The notes under the pieces are model-generated. The model searched no databases and was not told the DNA's origin. It saw only the letters and a program-made list of their open reading frames with translations. DNA of 24,416 nucleotides from Maritalea sp047634455 (GTDB taxonomy: Bacteria > Pseudomonadota > Alphaproteobacteria > Rhizobiales > Devosiaceae), in the NCBI RefSeq assembly GCF_047634455.1, contig NZ_JBLIAI010000042.1:1-24416 (forward strand). The letters run 5' to 3'. Every line of letters starts with the position of its first letter. Within the stretch, counting starts at the first letter, position 1. The position numbers were made by a program, and so were the translations under genes. Below, piece after piece: positions 1-6,809 of the stretch.

Positions 1-308
1 TGCCATTCGGTCGTCACAAAGGGGAGAAAAACAACGCAACCCGCTCGCGCCAAATCAAGGGCCACAAGCAGCTTTTTGCGGTTCTGCGGTTGTATTAGTC
101 CACCAACCACAGGCGCCACAAATATGAAGGCGATCATTTTGATCGCCAAAGCAGTGCCCAAAACCAAACCGGCCCGCTCACCCGCAATCTCAAATGCAAG
201 AAGTGCCAACGCAATTGTGGTCAGTCCAGTGCCCGCCAATGCAATCAGCTGTGCACTGAACAATTTACGAAATGTCGTGTTTTGAAAGATCGAACGTTTG
301 CCGCTCAT
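1..308 (-). CDS. MFS transporter, N-terminal part (partial)
   Basis: The gene reads leftward from an ATG at 308 and runs off the window edge, so only about the first 102 residues are visible. They begin MSGKRSIFQNTTFRKLF and hold two to three hydrophobic segments: residues about 15-45 (SAQLIALAGTGLTTIALALL), about 50-75, and another after a basic QNRKK loop. This short cytoplasmic N-terminus, helix, helix, basic loop pattern with a Gly/Ala-rich second helix fits the major facilitator superfamily, in the EntS/MFS_3-like branch of exporters. A purine-rich GGTGGGG stretch lies just upstream of the ATG. A terminator separates it from the zeta gene upstream on the same strand, so it should have its own promoter. 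The substrate cannot be told. Confidence 0.72.
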   Translation of the reverse strand, partial: MSGKRSIFQNTTFRKLFSAQLIALAGTGLTTIALALLAFEIAGERAGLVLGTALAIKMIAFIFVAPVVGGLIQPQNRKKLLVALDLARAGCVVFLPFVTTEW

Positions 309-349
309 TTGCCCCACCTGTTTTTTGCGCGATGTGACCATATGCTAGG

Positions 350-389
350 AAAAAAAGCAAAAGAAAACGGCCCCAAAAATGGAGCCGTT
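350..389 (-). terminator. Rho-independent terminator after the zeta gene
   Basis: Read on the minus strand, a 9-bp stem (AACGGCTCC pairing with GGGGCCGTT, one G-U wobble) closes a six-base ATTTTT loop and is followed by a T-rich tract down to about 350. It sits 25 bases past the zeta stop codon and before the MFS start, so it separates the two minus-strand genes. Confidence 0.8.
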
Positions 390-413
390 GGTCATCTCAG
401 AAAAGTGGTTTTG

Positions 414-740
414 TTATTTTTCAGTTTTGAACGTTTGCGCGACTTCAGCGTATAGCGAACGCATCTTAGCCCGTAGGTCGTCGTCAGAAATCGCAACGTT
501 CTTGGCGTCGAAATCGCCGCGCACTTTACGGAACACGTCTTCATCGCCTGCTTCTTCAAAATCAGATGAAATCACGTCACCAACATAGGCTTCTAGTGCA
601 GATGCTTCAGTGATGCCCAATTGTTCTGCCGCCCACTGACCCAAAAGCTTATTGCGACGGGCTTCAATTTTGAACTTCGTCGCTTCGTCATGCACAAACT
701 TGGCTTCTGCAGCTTTTTCGCGATCTTTAAATCCGGACAT
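414..740 (-). CDS. F1F0-ATPase inhibitor zeta subunit (DUF1476)
   Basis: A 108-residue protein starting MSGFKDREKAAEAKFVHD, the characteristic N-terminus of the alphaproteobacterial DUF1476 family. In Paracoccus denitrificans this protein (zeta) inserts its N-terminus into the F1-ATPase and blocks ATP hydrolysis. The rest is charged and helical, with the acidic AYVGDVISSDFEEAGDEDV stretch and a C-terminal LRAKMRSLYAEVA helix, as in the four-helix family fold. Length is normal for the family. The start is supported by GGAG at 749-752, eight bases before the ATG. It is transcribed away from purC, an arrangement I recall as common in this class, and is followed by a good terminator, so it looks monocistronic. 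Whether the inhibitory N-terminus is functional in this species is not visible. Confidence 0.93.
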   Translation of the reverse strand: MSGFKDREKAAEAKFVHDEATKFKIEARRNKLLGQWAAEQLGITEASALEAYVGDVISSDFEEAGDEDVFRKVRGDFDAKNVAISDDDLRAKMRSLYAEVAQTFKTEK

Positions 741-759
741 ATATTGGTCTCCACATAAA

Positions 760-776
760 AAAGGGTTCAGCCCTTT
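760..776 (-). promoter_or_regulatory. Hairpin in the zeta leader (attenuator-like)
   Basis: On the minus strand AAAGGG and CCCTTT form a perfect 6-bp stem around a five-base loop, followed immediately by TTT. It lies in the presumed 5' leader of the zeta gene, seven bases upstream of its GGAG. It resembles a weak intrinsic terminator or a leader structure. Function is inferred only from position. Confidence 0.35.
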
Positions 777-791
777 GGCCTCTTTACCAAC

Positions 792-820
792 GAGATAGTG
801 CGAATGGACAAATAAATCAA
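792..820 (-). promoter_or_regulatory. Possible promoter of the zeta gene
   Basis: On the minus strand TTGATT (815-820) and TATCTC (792-797) are 17 bases apart and about 50 bases upstream of the zeta ATG. The -10 match is poor (3 of 6). Two direct copies of ACTTTACC lie just upstream at 825-832 and 834-841. Confidence 0.3.
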
Positions 821-1009
821 CGATACTTTACCCACTTTACCGTCCAATTATGCTCGATTTGACCGAATTCGCTTTGATTGGTGTCAATTTTTTCAGGACA
901 ACACTGTTTTACAAAACCCAAACCACAACAAATTACTTGCATTTTGAGCCCAAAAAGGCGCATGAAGCCCGCGAAAGCTTTTATCAAGTTCAGAATCACG
1001 GGTAACATG

Positions 1010-1774
1010 ATGAACCGTCGTCGTCGCATTTATGAAGGCAAAGCCAAAATCCTTTATGAAGGTCCAGAACCCGGCACGTTGATCCAGCACTTCAAGGATG
1101 ATGCAACTGCGGGCAACGGTGCCAAGCACGAAGTCATCGAAGGCAAAGGCGTTCTGAACAATCGAATTTCCGAATATATTTTCACAAAACTGAACGAGTT
1201 GGGCATTCCTACTCATTTCGTACGCCGCATGAATATGCGCGAACAGTTGATCCGTGAAGTCGAAATTATCCCGCTAGAAGTTGTCGTACGCAACATCGCT
1301 GCAGGCTCAATCTGTCCACGTCTCGGTCTTGAATCAGGTACGCGCCTGCCCCGCTCAATCATTGAATTCTATTACAAAGACGACGCGCTGAACGACCCGA
1401 TTGTTTCTGAAGAACACATCACCGCTTTTGGCTGGGCCAACCCACAAGAGCTAGATGACATCATGACGTTGGCCGTGCGCATCAACGACTTTTTGTCTGG
1501 CCTGTTCATGGGTGCTGGCATCCAACTGGTGGACTTCAAGATCGAATGTGGTCGCCTTTATCAAGACGACACAATGCGCATTGTTTTGGCAGACGAAATT
1601 TCACCCGATAATTGTCGTCTTTGGGACGCAAAGACAAAAAGAAAGCTCGACAAAGACGTGTTTCGGCACGACTTAGGTAGCCTGGTTGATAGCTACCGCG
1701 AAGTTGCGCAGCGTCTGGGCATTTTGGTTGAAGCCGAAAACGCCTTGACCACCGGTCCTCGTTTGGTGAAGTAA
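1010..1774 (+). CDS. purC: Phosphoribosylaminoimidazole-succinocarboxamide (SAICAR) synthase
   Basis: PurC joins aspartate to CAIR with ATP, forming SAICAR in de novo purine synthesis. The 254-residue protein starts MNRRRRIYEGKAKILYEG, the usual alphaproteobacterial N-terminus with the nucleotide-binding YEGKAK segment. It continues with EVVVRNIAAGS and the SAICAR synthetase signature LVDFKIECGR, then ADEISPD and the C-terminal LGSLVDSYREVAQRLG helix. Length is typical. The reading frame is open further upstream, to about 878, but that extension has no family similarity. I chose the ATG at 1010 over the adjacent ATG at 1007 because the ACGGG at 998-1002 is better spaced. purS follows after about 40 bases, so the two are probably cotranscribed. 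The usual FNAKKHE segment reads GNGAKHE here, a minor variation. Confidence 0.97.
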   Translation: MNRRRRIYEGKAKILYEGPEPGTLIQHFKDDATAGNGAKHEVIEGKGVLNNRISEYIFTKLNELGIPTHFVRRMNMREQLIREVEIIPLEVVVRNIAAGSICPRLGLESGTRLPRSIIEFYYKDDALNDPIVSEEHITAFGWANPQELDDIMTLAVRINDFLSGLFMGAGIQLVDFKIECGRLYQDDTMRIVLADEISPDNCRLWDAKTKRKLDKDVFRHDLGSLVDSYREVAQRLGILVEAENALTTGPRLVK

Positions 1775-1815
1775 ATGGCCACACGGTCGATAAAATAGAA
1801 TGAATGGTTAGAATT

Positions 1816-2058
1816 ATGAATGCACGTGTGTTCGTTACGTTAAAAAATGGCGTCCTTGATCCGCAAGGCAAAGCAATCGAAGGCGCATTGGGTAGCCTTG
1901 GTTTTGATAGTGTGGATGCGGTTCGCCAAGGAAAAATCTTTGATTTGAAAATTGATGCATCTTCAAAAGAAGAAGCAGAAACACAAATCGCTAAAATGTG
2001 CGAAAAGCTGCTCGCCAACACTGTGATTGAGAATTATTCAATCGAACTGCGAGACTAA
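1816..2058 (+). CDS. purS: FGAM synthase subunit PurS
   Basis: An 80-residue protein starting MNARVFVTLKNGVLDPQG, which is the PurS family signature. PurS dimers bridge PurL and PurQ in the three-part formylglycinamidine ribonucleotide synthase of bacteria that lack the large single-chain PurL. The remainder (GKAIEGALGSLGF, VRQGKIFDLKID, MCEKLLANTVIENYSIEL) matches the family's small alpha/beta fold. An upstream in-frame ATG at 1804 would add four residues, but the internal ATG gives the conserved N-terminus. It lies directly after purC. Its partner purQ is normally the next gene but here is about 1.6 kb downstream, behind an acyltransferase gene and a terminator. Confidence 0.96.
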   Translation: MNARVFVTLKNGVLDPQGKAIEGALGSLGFDSVDAVRQGKIFDLKIDASSKEEAETQIAKMCEKLLANTVIENYSIELRD

Positions 2059-2075
2059 AACTCATTCAGTTTGGG

Positions 2076-2103
2076 TTCATACCCACTGTAATAATCCTAT
2101 AAT
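2076..2103 (+). promoter_or_regulatory. Likely sigma70-type promoter before the small ORF
   Basis: TTCATA (2076-2081, 4 of 6 matches to TTGACA) and a perfect TATAAT (2098-2103) are separated by 16 bases. Transcription would start near 2110, giving a leader of about 44 bases before the ATG at 2154. It could also drive the acyltransferase gene downstream. Confidence 0.5.
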
Positions 2104-2153
2104 CATATCGAACAATGGCACAGAAAATCGGTTCTGCGCCCGCTGGAGTTTTC

Positions 2154-2237
2154 ATGCTTAAATCAGTCTCATTATCACTTATGTTTTTCCTCGCCATGGG
2201 CATTTTCGTAGCCGCATATGGCACACTGCCAGCCTAA
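2154..2237 (+). CDS. Putative 27-residue single-helix membrane peptide
   Basis: A short reading frame, ATG to TAA, encodes 27 residues. After an N-terminal MLKSVS with one positive charge, residues about 7-22 are almost entirely hydrophobic (LSLMFFLAMGIFVAAY), and the chain ends GTLPA. That is the layout of a one-helix membrane peptide or of a truncated signal-like sequence. Translation is plausible because GGAG at 2145-2148 lies five bases before the ATG, and a promoter-like pair with a perfect TATAAT is about 50 bases upstream. It lies between purS and an acyltransferase gene. I do not recognise a family. Such a short frame could occur by chance; the combination of RBS, promoter and continuous hydrophobicity is what makes it worth listing. 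Confidence 0.45.
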   Translation: MLKSVSLSLMFFLAMGIFVAAYGTLPA

Positions 2238-2392
2238 CGCTCGCTTAGATTTGCAATTCAACAAAGTTTTACACATTAATACTACCGGTTAATCATACTA
2301 TTCAAAACACCCGTCTCTCGCGTTGTCGTGATCGCTCTTTTCACCAAAATCTGCTAATTTCATCGCACCGCATTTGATTGAGGAGCGTTGTA

Positions 2393-3472
2393 ATGACTGG
2401 AAGCGAACGATTAGACTGGGTAGACGCGGCCAAAGGGCTGTCGATCCTATTGGTGGTCATGCTGTACGCAACAAACGGTGCGGGCGAAGCCACTGGCAAC
2501 GTAGGTGTGTTGCACTACTTTATCGGATTTGCGACACCGTTCCGGATGCCAGAGTTCTTTTTGATTTCCGGGCTTTTCCTTGCAAACGTCATTAATCGCC
2601 CATGGGGCAAGTACGCTGACCGGCGGGTTGTGCACTATTTTTACTTCTATGCACTTTGGGCGGTCATTCACATCGTGCTAAAAGTCGGCCTTGCTTCCGC
2701 CGACCCAATCACTGCTGCCGAATATCTATTATGGGCCATCATACAGCCCTACGGCGTTCTTTGGTTTATCTATGTTCTTGCTCTCACCAGCCTTGCAACA
2801 AAAGTTCTTACTCAATTGCGGGTGCCGCATTGGGTTGCCTTTGCCGGCGCTGCAGCCCTCTCTATGGCGCAAATAGACACAGCCAGTTACGCGCTCGATC
2901 AGTTCGCAAAATATTTTGCCTTCTTTTACGCAGGATATGCGCTGGCTCCTTGGATTTTCAAACTGGTCCAAAAAGCAATTTCCGCCCCAAAAATTGCGCT
3001 TGCGGGCCTCGCCTTCTGGGCAGCGCTCAACGGCTATCTTGTGTTTACACCGGGTTTCGTCGCCGCCCCCATGCACTTCACCATGGGCCTTGCGGAAATT
3101 CCTGTGCTCAAGTTTTCTCTCGCACTCATCGGCGCAATTGCCCTTTGCGTTGCTGCCGGTCTCTTATCCCAAAAAACTTGGATGGGCTGGCTAAGCTTCA
3201 TCGGCAAACGATCATTGGTGATCTATTTGGCCTTTGCGTTGCCGCTAAGCTTTAGCCGTATTGCATTGATCAAACTTGGTCTCATCAGCGACACGACCCT
3301 TCTAACTATAGTCACAATGCTGATCTCAATAGTGCTGCCGCTGGTCGGATATTGGATGATTGAAAAAGTTGGATTTGGACGTTTTCTGTTCACACGACCC
3401 GCATGGGCAACCTTGCTCAAAAGCGGGCCAAAAACTGACCATCCAATCAAATATAACGCCCCTGCGGAATAA
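2393..3472 (+). CDS. Acyltransferase 3 family membrane protein
   Basis: A 359-residue integral membrane protein of the acyltransferase-3 family, which moves acyl groups (often acetyl or succinyl) onto extracytoplasmic sugars or glycans. The family's N-terminus is clear: SERLDWVDAAKGLSILLVV, followed by the FRMPEFFLISGLFLAN segment, then about ten hydrophobic helices to residue 335 and a short polar tail. The ATG at 2393 is chosen because GAGGAG at 2380-2385 lies seven bases before it; the frame also extends to a TTG at 2378 that overlaps this SD. The gene sits between purS and purQ and is closed by a terminator, so it looks like an insertion in an otherwise conserved purine block. The acceptor molecule cannot be told from sequence. 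Confidence 0.88.
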   Translation: MTGSERLDWVDAAKGLSILLVVMLYATNGAGEATGNVGVLHYFIGFATPFRMPEFFLISGLFLANVINRPWGKYADRRVVHYFYFYALWAVIHIVLKVGLASADPITAAEYLLWAIIQPYGVLWFIYVLALTSLATKVLTQLRVPHWVAFAGAAALSMAQIDTASYALDQFAKYFAFFYAGYALAPWIFKLVQKAISAPKIALAGLAFWAALNGYLVFTPGFVAAPMHFTMGLAEIPVLKFSLALIGAIALCVAAGLLSQKTWMGWLSFIGKRSLVIYLAFALPLSFSRIALIKLGLISDTTLLTIVTMLISIVLPLVGYWMIEKVGFGRFLFTRPAWATLLKSGPKTDHPIKYNAPAE

Positions 3473-3507
3473 CCGATCAAGAAATCGACATAAACTCAAA
3501 AAAAGAA

Positions 3508-3538
3508 GCCCGGCACCCCGCTGGGCCTCTTGCTTTTT
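3508..3538 (+). terminator. Rho-independent terminator between acyltransferase and purQ
   Basis: GCCCGGC (3508-3514) pairs with GCTGGGC (3520-3526), with one G-U wobble, around a five-base loop. CTCTTGCTTTTT follows, and an A-rich run precedes the stem. It lies 36 bases after the acyltransferase stop. If it works fully, purQ and purL need a separate promoter between here and 3636. Confidence 0.75.
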
Positions 3539-3635
3539 GGGGTAAAATTCCGTCAAAGAAGGGCAAATATCAGCGCATCGCCAATATGGTCGCGTGGGCT
3601 TCAATCCAGCACTCAACACCCAATGGGGACTGAAC

Positions 3636-4325
3636 ATGAAATCAGCTGTGATTTTATTCCCCGGTCTAAATCGTGACCGGGACATGCTTACCGCGTTAGA
3701 GCAAATCACCGGACACAAACCACATGCGGTTTGGCACGGTGATGCAGACCTGCCAAAGGTTGACCTGATTGTCGTTCCCGGTGGTTTTTCCTACGGCGAC
3801 TATTTACGCGCAGGTGCAATCGCGGCGCGGTCCCCAGCTCTCGCACAGGTCAAAAAGCATGCTGACGCTGGCGGTCTCACATTGGGAATTTGCAACGGCT
3901 TCCAAATCCTTACCGAAGCGGGCCTGCTGCCCGGCGCTTTGATGCGGAATCGCGACTTGAAGTTTTTATGCAAAACGATTCATTTAAAAGCAGAAAACAC
4001 TTCCAGCGCTTTCACCAATCAATATGCTGATACGCCAGTCGTGCCCTGCCCAATCGCCCACCATGATGGCAATTACACAATCGATCCCGATGGCCTCAAA
4101 GAGCTTCAAGATAATGACCGCATCGCGTTCCGATACTGTGATGCCGACGGCAACACAGATGTCGCGGCAAACCCGAATGGTTCCATCGACAATATCGCAG
4201 GCATTCTGAACAAACGCGGCAATGTTTTGGGTATGATGCCGCATCCCGAGAACCTGATTGAAAAAGCACATGGCGGCATTCAAGGCCGGATGATCTTTGA
4301 AAGCCTTGTGAAAGCGGTGGCGTAA
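3636..4325 (+). CDS. purQ: FGAM synthase glutaminase subunit PurQ
   Basis: PurQ is the class I glutamine amidotransferase subunit that supplies ammonia to PurL. The 229-residue protein begins MKSAVILFPGLNRDRDM and shows VVPGGFSYGDYLRAGAIAA at residues 46-64, the nucleophile Cys86 in GICNGFQIL, and the His203/Glu205 pair in MMPHPEN, which completes the catalytic triad. Length is normal. The start at 3636 has GGGGA seven bases or so upstream; the frame extends to 3594 without family similarity. The stop abuts the purL ATG (TAAATG), so the two are translated from one message and probably coupled. A terminator upstream suggests a dedicated promoter, but I could not identify a convincing one. Confidence 0.97.
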   Translation: MKSAVILFPGLNRDRDMLTALEQITGHKPHAVWHGDADLPKVDLIVVPGGFSYGDYLRAGAIAARSPALAQVKKHADAGGLTLGICNGFQILTEAGLLPGALMRNRDLKFLCKTIHLKAENTSSAFTNQYADTPVVPCPIAHHDGNYTIDPDGLKELQDNDRIAFRYCDADGNTDVAANPNGSIDNIAGILNKRGNVLGMMPHPENLIEKAHGGIQGRMIFESLVKAVA

Positions 4326-6533
4326 ATGCTCAAGAACCAAGACATTGAAATCACCAAAGACCTGATCGCATCACACGGCATCAATGACGAGGAATATGCA
4401 AAAATCCTCGAACTGATTGGCCGCGAGCCAACCTATACTGAGCTGGGCATCTTTTCAGCTATGTGGAACGAGCATTGTTCGTATAAGTCGTCAAAAATTT
4501 GGCTCAAAACGCTCCCGACAAAGGGTGAGCGCGTAATCCACGGACCTGGCGAAAATGCTGGCGTTGTCGACATTGGCGACGGTCAGGCTGTGGTGTTCAA
4601 AATGGAAAGCCACAACCACCCATCTTTCATCGAGCCCTATCAAGGCGCGGCCACCGGCGTTGGCGGCATTCTGCGTGACGTGTTCACCATGGGCGCTCGT
4701 CCAATCGCGGCAATGAACGCGCTGCGGTTTGGTGCGCCAGAACACGAAAAAACCCGCCACCTTGTGTCAGGTGTAGTTGAAGGCGTAGGCGGTTACGGCA
4801 ATTCGTTTGGCGTGCCCACTGTTGGCGGCGAAGTTGAGTTTGATGCGCGCTACAACGGCAATATCCTCGTAAACGCTTTCGCGGCTGGCCTGCTCGACAC
4901 AGACAAGATTTTCTTATGCGCAGCCAAAGGCGTTGGTCTGCCTATCGTATATCTTGGTGCAAAAACCGGACGTGACGGGGTTGGTGGCGCAACCATGGCG
5001 TCAGCTGAGTTTGGTGATGACATCGATCAGAAGCGCCCGACAGTACAGGTTGGTGATCCTTTTACCGAAAAATGCTTGCTTGAAGCTTGCCTTGAATTGA
5101 TGGCAACCGGCGCTGTGATCGCCATTCAAGATATGGGCGCAGCAGGCCTAACCTGCTCGGCGGTTGAAATGGGCGCACAGGGCAATTTGGGTGTTATTCT
5201 GAACCTAAACGATGTGCCGGTTCGCGAAGAAAACATGACGCCATATGAAATGATGCTCTCGGAAAGCCAAGAGCGCATGCTTATGGTGCTTGACCCAGCT
5301 AAGGAAGACGAAGCGCAAGCGGTCTTTAAAAAGTGGGAACTGGACTTCGCCATCGTCGGTCAAACAACAGATGATTTACGCTTCCGTTGCATTCATGACG
5401 GCATTGAAGTTGCCAACCTGCCTATTAAGGACCTGGGCGATGAAGCGCCAGAATATGATCGCCCACGTTCCCCCTATCCCGCGCCTCCAGCGCTTGGCGA
5501 CATTCCCGCTGACATTGACCCAACAATCTCGTTGATGACCCTCATCGGCAACGCCAATGGCGGCTCCCGTCGCTGGGTGTGGGAGCAATATGATACGCTG
5601 ATCCAAGGCAACTCTGTGCAGCTGCCTGGTGGCGACGCTGGTGTTGTGCGGGTTGAAGGCGCTAACGGCAAGAAGGCCCTCGCCTTCTCCGTTGATGTGA
5701 CCCCGCGCTATTGTGAAGCAAATCCGCGCGAAGGCGGCAAGCAAGCCGTGGCCGAATGCTGGCGCAACCTTTGTGCGGTTGGCGCATTGCCTTTGGCCTC
5801 AACAGACAACCTAAATTTCGGCAATCCTGAAAAACCAGAGATCATGGAGCAGTTTGCTTTGTCCGTTCTGGGTATTGGTGACGCTTGTCGTGCGCTCGAC
5901 TTCCCAATCGTTTCTGGCAACGTCTCGCTTTACAACGAAACCAACGGCGTCGGCATTTTGCCAACACCCGCAATAGGCGGCGTTGGTTTGATGGCCGATT
6001 GGGCCAAAATGATGACTCAAAGCTTCAAGAACAAAGGCGATGTGATTCTTTTGGTTGGCAAAAATGGCACGCACCTTGGCCAATCCGCATTCTTGCGTGA
6101 TTGTTTGGATCGGATCGAAGGCGATGCACCAACTGTTGATTTGGAAGAAGAGGCGAAAAACGGCGCTTTTGTTCGTGGCTTGATCGACGATGAGTTGCTG
6201 ACCGCTTCCCACGATCTGTCGGACGGTGGCTTAGCCGTTGCTTTGGCTGAAATGGCAATCGCTGGAAACTTAGGCGCAACTGTAGATGTTGAAACCAAAC
6301 TTCAAAACTTGTTTGGAGAAGACCAAGCCCGCTATTGCATCACCGCAAATTCTGCTAACATCGACTCAATTCTGGCCCGCGCGTCTGAGCAAAATGTTTC
6401 GATCTCTCAACTGGGTTCAGTTGGCGGCGAGATATTAAAGCTTGGCGATGCGATAAGCCTGAAAGTAACAGACATGCGTGCGACGCACGAAAACTGGTTC
6501 CCTGCCTTTATGTCAGCGGCACCAGCTGAATAG
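4326..6533 (+). CDS. purL: FGAM synthase subunit PurL (small form)
   Basis: The 735-residue protein is the small PurL, the ATP-dependent synthetase subunit that converts FGAR to FGAM together with PurQ and PurS. Near the N-terminus it has TYTELGIFSAMWNEHCSYKSS with catalytic His50, then the ATP-binding FKMESHNHPSFIEPYQGAATG (residues 91-111) and GGILRDVFTMGARPIA. DMGAAGLTCS around residues 268-277 and HDLSDGGLAVALAEMA in the second half mark the two AIRS/PurM-like repeats. Length is normal for the family (about 730-745). It starts immediately at the purQ stop and is followed after 34 bases by bolA, so bolA and the following genes may be cotranscribed with it. Confidence 0.98.
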   Translation: MLKNQDIEITKDLIASHGINDEEYAKILELIGREPTYTELGIFSAMWNEHCSYKSSKIWLKTLPTKGERVIHGPGENAGVVDIGDGQAVVFKMESHNHPSFIEPYQGAATGVGGILRDVFTMGARPIAAMNALRFGAPEHEKTRHLVSGVVEGVGGYGNSFGVPTVGGEVEFDARYNGNILVNAFAAGLLDTDKIFLCAAKGVGLPIVYLGAKTGRDGVGGATMASAEFGDDIDQKRPTVQVGDPFTEKCLLEACLELMATGAVIAIQDMGAAGLTCSAVEMGAQGNLGVILNLNDVPVREENMTPYEMMLSESQERMLMVLDPAKEDEAQAVFKKWELDFAIVGQTTDDLRFRCIHDGIEVANLPIKDLGDEAPEYDRPRSPYPAPPALGDIPADIDPTISLMTLIGNANGGSRRWVWEQYDTLIQGNSVQLPGGDAGVVRVEGANGKKALAFSVDVTPRYCEANPREGGKQAVAECWRNLCAVGALPLASTDNLNFGNPEKPEIMEQFALSVLGIGDACRALDFPIVSGNVSLYNETNGVGILPTPAIGGVGLMADWAKMMTQSFKNKGDVILLVGKNGTHLGQSAFLRDCLDRIEGDAPTVDLEEEAKNGAFVRGLIDDELLTASHDLSDGGLAVALAEMAIAGNLGATVDVETKLQNLFGEDQARYCITANSANIDSILARASEQNVSISQLGSVGGEILKLGDAISLKVTDMRATHENWFPAFMSAAPAE

Positions 6534-6567
6534 TCGGCTCGCAATGAAAAGAGAATTGGCAAGAACT

Positions 6568-6798
6568 ATGTCTATTGGCACCGCAGAAATTGAACGTTTG
6601 ATCATCACCGCTATTCCAGACGCAAAAGTGCACGCGGAAACCGACGATGGTCATCACTATACAGCAACAGTTGTCGCTGAAACGTTCAAAGGCAAATCAC
6701 GCGTGCAACAGCACCAATTGGTCAATGCAGCACTCAAGTCTGTGTTGGACAATGGTTCGCTACACGCCCTCGCTTTAAAAACCAACGCGCCGGAATAA
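6568..6798 (+). CDS. BolA family protein
   Basis: A 76-residue BolA/IbaG-type protein. It shows DGHHYTATVVAETFKGKSRVQQHQLVNAAL, the family's conserved loop, the FKGKSRVQQHQ helix-turn-helix-like segment, and the C-terminal LHALALKTNAP. BolA proteins bind Fe-S clusters together with CGFS monothiol glutaredoxins, and a grxD gene lies 1.6 kb downstream. I chose the ATG at 6568 (MSIGTAEIERLI) because family members begin there; an upstream ATG at 6544 would add eight residues. Neither has a strong SD. The stop codon at 6796-6798 is in the same frame as the next gene, only two sense codons before its GTG start, and lies in the loop of a strong predicted hairpin. Confidence 0.94.
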   Translation: MSIGTAEIERLIITAIPDAKVHAETDDGHHYTATVVAETFKGKSRVQQHQLVNAALKSVLDNGSLHALALKTNAPE

Positions 6799-6809
6799 TC
6801 TCCGGTGCG
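6786..6809 (+). promoter_or_regulatory. Hairpin spanning the bolA stop and the HAD start
   Basis: CGCGCCGGA (6786-6794) pairs with TCCGGTGCG (6801-6809) over nine pairs, one of them G-U, closing a six-base loop that holds the bolA TAA. The right arm includes the HAD gene's GTG start at 6805, and no SD is visible for that gene. The likely role is translational coupling: ribosomes finishing bolA would open the stem and restart at the GTG. This is inference from the structure. Confidence 0.5.

Larger units (their letters stand above)
2059..2392. other. purS-acyltransferase intergenic region with a promoter and small ORF
   Basis: This 334-base gap contains a promoter-like pair at 2076-2103, a possible 27-codon reading frame at 2154-2237 and the leader of the acyltransferase gene. 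A short hairpin (TGGGT, TCAT, ACCCA) at 2072-2085 follows purS but has no T-tract, so it is not a convincing terminator. I see nothing else in it. Confidence 0.6.

Noticed and set aside
859..887. TTGACC (plus) and TTGACA (minus) facing each other, a possible divergent promoter pair for purC and zeta
   Set aside because: Neither has a reasonable -10 at 16-18 bases, so the match to -35 boxes may be chance.
893..1216. Minus-strand open frame over the start of purC
   Set aside because: It lies opposite conserved purC codons and has no family resemblance or RBS.
1536..2021. Minus-strand open frame of about 160 codons over the purC end and purS
   Set aside because: It is antisense to two well-supported genes; composition is rich in Ser, Arg and Pro as expected for a shadow frame.
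2656..3255. Long alternative frame inside the acyltransferase gene
   Set aside because: The overlapping frame encodes a clear membrane acyltransferase; this one is Cys-, Arg- and Ser-rich with no domain.
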